In this document: one piece after another, positions 13,266 to 17,321 of the stretch
Layout: each line of letters starts with the position of its first letter
Position numbering within the stretch: the stretch's first letter is position 1
Source of the DNA: B33-G16 sp964611035
GTDB taxonomy: Bacteria; Desulfobacterota; DSM-4660; Desulfatiglandales; B25-G16
Length of the DNA stretch: 17,321 bases
NCBI GenBank assembly: GCA_964611035.1
Contig: CAZSWT010000062.1
Coordinates: 1 to 17,321 of the forward strand
Reading direction: 5' to 3'
Program-made: the position numbers and the translations under genes
Notes under the pieces: generated by a model
What the model was told of the DNA's origin: nothing
The model's input: the letters and a program-made list of their open reading frames with translations, nothing else
Database searches by the model: none

Positions 13266-14801
13266 TTAATCATTGTATGGTGCCATGACCCCATGTTTTC
13301 TCAATTTTCCATAGAGGGTGCTACGGGTGATCCCCAGTTTCTTTGCAGCCTGGTACTTGTTCCCCTCAGTTTCCTTTAATACTTTCAGGATTAGGTTTTT
13401 CTCGGTGTCTTTAAGGGAAGAGATGTCTGCTTGAAATTGGGGATACGTTTCTTTCAGGTTATGAGGAAGATCAATTCCTCGAATTATACCCTCTTTGGCC
13501 AGAATGACTGCATGTTCTACTACATTTTGCAGCTCTCGAACATTGCCTGGCCAATCATAATCCAGAAAAATTTGCATAACCTCTTCAGAAAAGCCTTTGA
13601 TATGTTTTTTATTGGCATTGGAATAGATTTCAAGAAAATGTTTAGCCAGAAGAGGAATATCATCCTTTCTCTCCCTTAGAGGGGGGACCGTTATAGGGAT
13701 TACATTGAGCCGATAATAGAGATCTTCTCTAAATTTACCATCCATCATCTCTTGGTTCAGGTTTCGGTTGGTGGCGGCAATCACCCGAACATCCACTTTG
13801 AGTGTGTCTTCTGCTCCTACCCGTTCAAATTTTTTCTCCTGCAACACCCTGAGAAATAAGAGCTGCGTGGTAGAAGGAATCTCGCCAATCTCATCTAAAA
13901 AAATTGTTCCTCCATCTGCCAGCTCGAATCGGCCCCTCTTTCTTTTAATAGCACCGGTAAAGGCCCCTTTTTCATGGCCAAAGAGTTCACTCTCAAGTAA
14001 ATTTTGGGCGTACGCAGAGCAATTGGCTATGATAAACGGTTTTTCGTTGCGAGGGCTTAAAAGATGAATAGCCCGGGCAATGAGTTCCTTTCCGGTGCCA
14101 CTCTCCCCCTGTATGAGAATAGTTGAATCACTCTGAGAGATATCTTCTACTAAATCATAGATGGCTTGCATTTTCGGGGTTTTGCCCACAATATTGCCCA
14201 GGCCAAATTTATCCGCAAGGGCCTTCTTCAGGGTCTTTGTCTTCTCCTTTTCTAACTTTAGATCCTCATATAAAGATTTTACTTCCTGCAAGCTTTTTTG
14301 AAGCCTTTCGGTCTTGTTTTCGAGCTCATAATTCTGGTACAAAAGGGAAAAGTGAGCCTCGACAAGTTCTTTGAACTGCAACATTAACATCTCATACTTT
14401 TCCCCATAATCGTTTTCCTTAGTGTCAGATACACAGATAGTGCCAAAGACTTCACCATTAGGCCAAACAAGTGGATATCCAAGATAAGAAACCATCCCGT
14501 ACTCAAGGTCAGGATTTGAGTCCCACGCTTTATCTTTAAGTGCGTTGGGGACTAGAAGTTTTTTCTTTGTCTCTATCACTTTTTCGCAATAAACACCTGC
14601 TAGCTCATATCTGTCACCTGCTCTGAAAGGGTTATCTCTCGATTCACTTGCACAAAAGACATCGATGTATGGCGGTTCGACTTTCATAATTAAGGCGGCA
14701 GGCACTTGAAAGATATCAGCTATAATATTTACAATACTCTGAAACTTTCTTATGGTCTGATCAGGTAGGGTTATATTTTTTGTGTTGATCGGTAATTCCA
14801 T
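13266..14801 (-). CDS. sigma54-dependent activator with GAF sensor domain
   Basis: A 511-residue NtrC-family enhancer-binding protein. Residues about 15-155 form a GAF domain (GDRYELAGVYCEKVIETKK, YGMVSYLGYPLVWPNGEVFG), related to GAF domains that sense small molecules or redox state. A coiled coil (about 156-195) links it to the AAA+ domain with Walker A GESGTGKE (232-239), the sigma54-contact loop GAFTGA (279-284) and Walker B GTIFLDE (298-304). The C-terminal Fis-type helix-turn-helix contains NKYQAAKKLGITRSTLYGKL. All key residues are present, so it should be active. There is no ribosome-binding site before ATG 14801 and a good promoter ends 8 bp upstream, suggesting a leaderless message. 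It follows sufB by 74 bp on the same strand. Its target promoter is not evident in the window. Confidence 0.95.
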   Translation of the reverse strand: MELPINTKNITLPDQTIRKFQSIVNIIADIFQVPAALIMKVEPPYIDVFCASESRDNPFRAGDRYELAGVYCEKVIETKKKLLVPNALKDKAWDSNPDLEYGMVSYLGYPLVWPNGEVFGTICVSDTKENDYGEKYEMLMLQFKELVEAHFSLLYQNYELENKTERLQKSLQEVKSLYEDLKLEKEKTKTLKKALADKFGLGNIVGKTPKMQAIYDLVEDISQSDSTILIQGESGTGKELIARAIHLLSPRNEKPFIIANCSAYAQNLLESELFGHEKGAFTGAIKRKRGRFELADGGTIFLDEIGEIPSTTQLLFLRVLQEKKFERVGAEDTLKVDVRVIAATNRNLNQEMMDGKFREDLYYRLNVIPITVPPLRERKDDIPLLAKHFLEIYSNANKKHIKGFSEEVMQIFLDYDWPGNVRELQNVVEHAVILAKEGIIRGIDLPHNLKETYPQFQADISSLKDTEKNLILKVLKETEGNKYQAAKKLGITRSTLYGKLRKHGVMAPYND

Positions 14802-14809
14802 TACATTAA

Positions 14810-14838
14810 ATATTATATAACATTTCTTTTAGTTTCAA
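14810..14838 (-). promoter_or_regulatory. promoter of the sigma54 activator gene
   Basis: Minus strand: TTGAAA (14833-14838), exactly 17 bp, TAATAT (14810-14815). The expected start point, six to eight bases downstream, falls at 14801-14804, at or next to the A of the ATG. Confidence 0.55.
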
Positions 14839-14875
14839 TTTTTTTCTCAAGATCCTCTGTAGGATATAATATAGA

Positions 14876-16102
14876 TTACAATAAACTCTTTTCGCTGATT
14901 TCTACTGCTTTATCCATTTCTGCCTTGAGTTCAGGTGGCAAACCCTCTATCTCCACGTTTAAAAATCCCCTGACGATGGTGGCAGTAGCCTCTTCCTGGC
15001 TTAAGCCCCGGGCCATGAGGTATTCTATTTCCTCTTGGGCGATTTTCCCCACTGCCGCCTCATGAGAAAGGTCTACATCCTTCTTGTGTCCTTCCAGTTC
15101 CGGAATAGCATGGATTATCCCTTCATCGCTTAAGATTAGCCCTTTACACTCAAGATGGGCCTTTATTTCCGGAACTTCTCCTATTATATGACCTCTGGCA
15201 ATGATCTTCCCTCCGGTGGTAATAGCTCGGGAGATAATCTCTGCCCGGGTGCCCTTAGCCTTCAAAAATACCCGAGCACCCACATCCATATCCGATCCAG
15301 GTGGAGCGACCAGGATTGAATTGAACCGGGCAGTTGCTTTTTCACCTATTAGATGGGCCACCGGATACGTCTGTAAGGTGCCTACCGGCTGCATGCACAT
15401 GTAATTGGAAAGAAAAACTCCCCCTTCTTCAACGATGGTTGCGCTGCGGGGACGCACCGCTACCTTCTCTGCCCAGTTATGTATCATGGTAAAAGTTAGT
15501 TTCGCCCCTTTTTTGACATAGAATTCAGAAACCCCTACATGGAGGCCGGATTTTACATGAGGCCCAGTAGCGCAACCAGTAATAATATGGAGTTCTGATC
15601 CCTCCTCTGCAATGACGATATTGTGAACATCCTGTTCAAGGTTATCCTCTTCTAAGTAAAGACAGGCCTGAAGGGGGTAAATAGACTTGGCCCCTGGCAA
15701 GGATCTTATAAAATAACCGTGCTCTTGATGTAGCTCTGCCCGTGCTGTATATTTATCCATATTTACTGGCATGGCCTTCCACCAGTAATCATGGAGCCAA
15801 TCGTATTTTTCCCGAGCCTGGTCAATATCCATTATCTCCATACCCTCCTGGGAAACAGAGCAATGCACTACAGATAGGTCTTTCTGAACGAAGGTGCCAG
15901 ATCTGTTTTTCGCAGATAGATCCACCCCTGCCTTGAGCATCTGTTCACGCTCAATTTTGGAAAATGCAGATGGATCCTCCTGATAAGCATGTTCCTCTGT
16001 TTCAGAAGAAAAGGTATCCAGATCAATATCAGTGCCGTAGGTAGCCAGCTTATCTTTAGCCTCTTTTGCCAGGGTCTTTTTCTCTTCCTGATTTGTTCCC
16101 AT
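14876..16102 (-). CDS. SufB/SufD-family Fe-S assembly scaffold (minimal SUF type)
   Basis: This is the scaffold half of the SufBC complex, which builds Fe-S clusters. With ATG 16102 the product has 408 residues. The C-terminal beta-helix and helical end contain HLECKGLILSDEG (Cys319), matching the catalytic Cys405 region of E. coli SufB, and DLSHEAAVGKI (His347-Glu348), matching the conserved His-Glu pair, so it looks like a functional SufB rather than SufD. It is shorter than E. coli SufB (about 495), as in the two-gene systems of archaea and anaerobes. ATG 16102 is chosen over GTG 16111 because GGGAG lies eight bases upstream; it then starts 1 nt after the sufC stop. No sufD, sufS or sufU is in the window. 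Confidence 0.93.
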   Translation of the reverse strand: MGTNQEEKKTLAKEAKDKLATYGTDIDLDTFSSETEEHAYQEDPSAFSKIEREQMLKAGVDLSAKNRSGTFVQKDLSVVHCSVSQEGMEIMDIDQAREKYDWLHDYWWKAMPVNMDKYTARAELHQEHGYFIRSLPGAKSIYPLQACLYLEEDNLEQDVHNIVIAEEGSELHIITGCATGPHVKSGLHVGVSEFYVKKGAKLTFTMIHNWAEKVAVRPRSATIVEEGGVFLSNYMCMQPVGTLQTYPVAHLIGEKATARFNSILVAPPGSDMDVGARVFLKAKGTRAEIISRAITTGGKIIARGHIIGEVPEIKAHLECKGLILSDEGIIHAIPELEGHKKDVDLSHEAAVGKIAQEEIEYLMARGLSQEEATATIVRGFLNVEIEGLPPELKAEMDKAVEISEKSLL

Positions 16103-16103
16103 C

Positions 16104-16901
16104 TTACTCACTCCCTATTTTTTGTTTGCTCAACACACTGTTATTAAGACCGCAACACCTAACGCATTCATGGTATCCTTCTTCCTTGATGATTTTTAAC
16201 ATTTCACGGGGATTACCGTCGCAGCATTTCTCTCCTGCTATAATCACATGCCCGACATCCGCATCCAAATAGTCGAGGATATATCCAGTATGGGTAATAA
16301 TTAGACCGGCCTTTTTTCTTTCTCTTTTTAGTTCTTTATGAGATTTTCCTTTCCCAAATTCTATCCCTCTTTCAAGCATTTTTTCTATTGCCTTTCCTAT
16401 TAAGGCAATATTTTCCAGATCAACTCCAGATTCAGGTTCATCCAGCAATAAAAAGGTTGGATCCTGGGCTATAAGCTGTAAAAGTTCGGATCTTTTGATC
16501 TCTCCACCGGAAAAACCGTCATTTAAGTCTCGATCCAGGAATTCATCAAAATCCAGGCTCTGGGCCATAGATTCAACGTTTTTATCTCCCTTACCGCAGA
16601 TCTCTAACATCTGCCTCATCTTAACGCCTTTGATGGTTGGCGGCCTCTGAAAGGAAAGTCCAAGACCCAGAGCGGCTCTTTCATTCAAAGGCATATTAGT
16701 AATGTCTTTCCCTTTGAAACGTATCTTGCCCCCGGTGATTTGATAAGCAGGAAATCCCATAGTCGCCATAAGTAAGGTGGTCTTTCCAGAGCCATTTGGT
16801 CCGAAAAGGACATGGGTTTCCCCTTGATTTATTTCTAAATCTATATGGTGTATAATTTCTCTTCCTTCCACCTCTACTCTCAGATCTTCAATACTTAACA
16901 T
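16104..16901 (-). CDS. SufC, ABC-type ATPase of Fe-S assembly
   Basis: SufC powers the SufB scaffold. The product has 265 residues with Walker A GPNGSGKTT (about 34-42), Q-loop LSFQRPPTIKG, signature FSGGE, Walker B FLLLDEPESGVD and the switch His in IITHTG. A segment rich in Lys (GKGKSHKELKRERKK) is inserted before the switch strand. The C-terminus is extended and Cys-rich: CC at 226-227 and CVRCC at 246-250, absent from E. coli SufC. A strong AGGAG precedes ATG 16901. sufC is the first gene of the sufCB pair, the order seen in minimal SUF systems. A possible promoter lies 44 bp upstream. Confidence 0.95.
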   Translation of the reverse strand: MLSIEDLRVEVEGREIIHHIDLEINQGETHVLFGPNGSGKTTLLMATMGFPAYQITGGKIRFKGKDITNMPLNERAALGLGLSFQRPPTIKGVKMRQMLEICGKGDKNVESMAQSLDFDEFLDRDLNDGFSGGEIKRSELLQLIAQDPTFLLLDEPESGVDLENIALIGKAIEKMLERGIEFGKGKSHKELKRERKKAGLIITHTGYILDYLDADVGHVIIAGEKCCDGNPREMLKIIKEEGYHECVRCCGLNNSVLSKQKIGSE

Positions 16902-16944
16902 TTTTTGATCTCCTTTATTTCCTTTTTTGGCTATCCCATTTCTT

Positions 16945-16974
16945 TTTATATTCCCTGAGTCTGATTTTTTGTAA
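16945..16974 (-). promoter_or_regulatory. candidate sufCB promoter
   Basis: Minus strand: TTACAA (16969-16974), 18-bp spacer, TATAAA (16945-16950), about 44 bp before the sufC start. No clear dyad like that at 11628-11650 overlaps it, so Rrf2 control is not supported by the sequence here. Confidence 0.35.
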
Positions 16975-17018
16975 CACTAATATCATAAACATATCTCGTA
17001 AGCGTTCACAGGTTCAGA

Positions 17019-17042
17019 CCTGCCCGCCGGATGGCAGGCGGG
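17019..17042. repeat. slippery GC-rich intergenic hairpin
   Basis: Two overlapping stems are possible: CCTGCC (17019-17024) with GGCAGG (17033-17038), or CCCGCC (17023-17028) with GGCGGG (17037-17042). Such a unit is a common dispersed intergenic repeat in bacteria with this kind of genome, as far as I recall. The rest of 16975-17321 holds no supportable gene. Confidence 0.5.
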
Positions 17043-17179
17043 GTTCACCGTTCAGGGTTGATGGCCTTTTATTCATTTCTTCATTTTTAATTTCAGTGCA
17101 AGCTCACATGATATATCCAAAGAATCTAATTAATTCCTTATTGGACACAGAATCGAAGCCTTCCCTCATCACTCTAATC

Positions 17180-17201
17180 TTGAACCTTGAACCATTGAAC
17201 C
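17180..17201. repeat. three short TTGAACC direct repeats
   Basis: TTGAACC occurs at 17180-17186, 17187-17193 and 17195-17201. Three 7-bp units with almost no spacing are a small tandem repeat, too short and too close for a CRISPR. Confidence 0.6.
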
Positions 17202-17321
17202 CGATAACAGTTACCATATCTCTTCCGCTGTTCTTTTTCCAGTAGTAGTAAAAAAGTCTTCATTTATGGTTCTTCTCCAATTTAGTTGAAGAAAGCTTGA
17301 TAAATTTTCAGCTCAAAATAT

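Noticed and set aside
14840..14870. Hairpin after sufB as a terminator
   Set aside because: ATCCT/AGGAT is only a 5-bp stem, and on the minus strand it is followed by an A-run, not a T-run.
17180..17201. TTGAACC repeats as a CRISPR
   Set aside because: Units are 7 bp with 0-1 bp spacing; there are no spacers.
17060..17220. Minus-strand 37-codon ORF with a TGA and further open frame
   Set aside because: It includes the TTGAACC repeats, has no ribosome-binding site or SECIS-like structure, and looks like non-coding repeat sequence.

Overview
The window looks like a chromosomal piece of an anaerobic bacterium, most likely of the deltaproteobacterial (Desulfobacterota) type. This is inferred from a bacterial V/A-type ATPase operon, a two-gene SufC-SufB system, a remnant of the DUF39 'homocysteine biosynthesis' family, a GAF-sigma54 activator and a probable selenoprotein. 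UGA is also used as an ordinary stop here (atpD, atpE, the TetR gene), so the genetic code is standard.

Layout. 1-300 holds no supportable gene. From 9894 down to about 377 runs a minus-strand operon for a V/A-type rotary ATPase, in transcription order H-C-I-K-F-E-A-B-D. It is followed by a 52-aa membrane ORF coupled to atpD, a stand-alone cyclic-nucleotide-binding-domain protein, a possible 40-aa ORF, and a strong hairpin-T-tract terminator at 301-342. The E-A junction is interrupted by a 213-bp gap with two GC-rich hairpins and a possible 34-aa ORF. The operon's upstream end abuts a 251-bp foldback element (9915-10165) that would form most of its 5' leader if the promoter predicted at 10168-10195 is used.

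10281-12421 is a regulatory stretch: a TetR-family gene, a 50-codon DUF39 remnant and an Rrf2-family regulator (all minus), then a divergent TPR protein (plus). The Rrf2/TPR promoter region contains an 8-bp-arm inverted repeat that suits a shared operator. A second copy of the foldback element lies at 12466-12701.

The most notable find is at 12778-13101 (plus). A 107-residue exported heavy-metal-associated (HMA) domain protein is interrupted by an in-frame UGA at codon 45, exactly where the first metal-binding Cys of HMA domains sits. A 7-bp stem with a 5-nt AGGUC loop begins 14 nt after the UGA, which fits a bacterial SECIS element. Gene callers see only fragments of it.

13266-16901 (minus) holds sufC and sufB, the minimal iron-sulfur cluster assembly pair, followed by a GAF-AAA+-Fis sigma54-dependent activator whose promoter lies so close to its start codon that the mRNA may be leaderless. 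16902-17321 is intergenic, with a slippery GC-rich hairpin and short TTGAACC repeats.

Together the genes cover ion-motive energy conversion (ATPase), Fe-S cluster assembly and its possible Rrf2 sensor, and a periplasmic selenium-dependent metal- or redox-handling protein.
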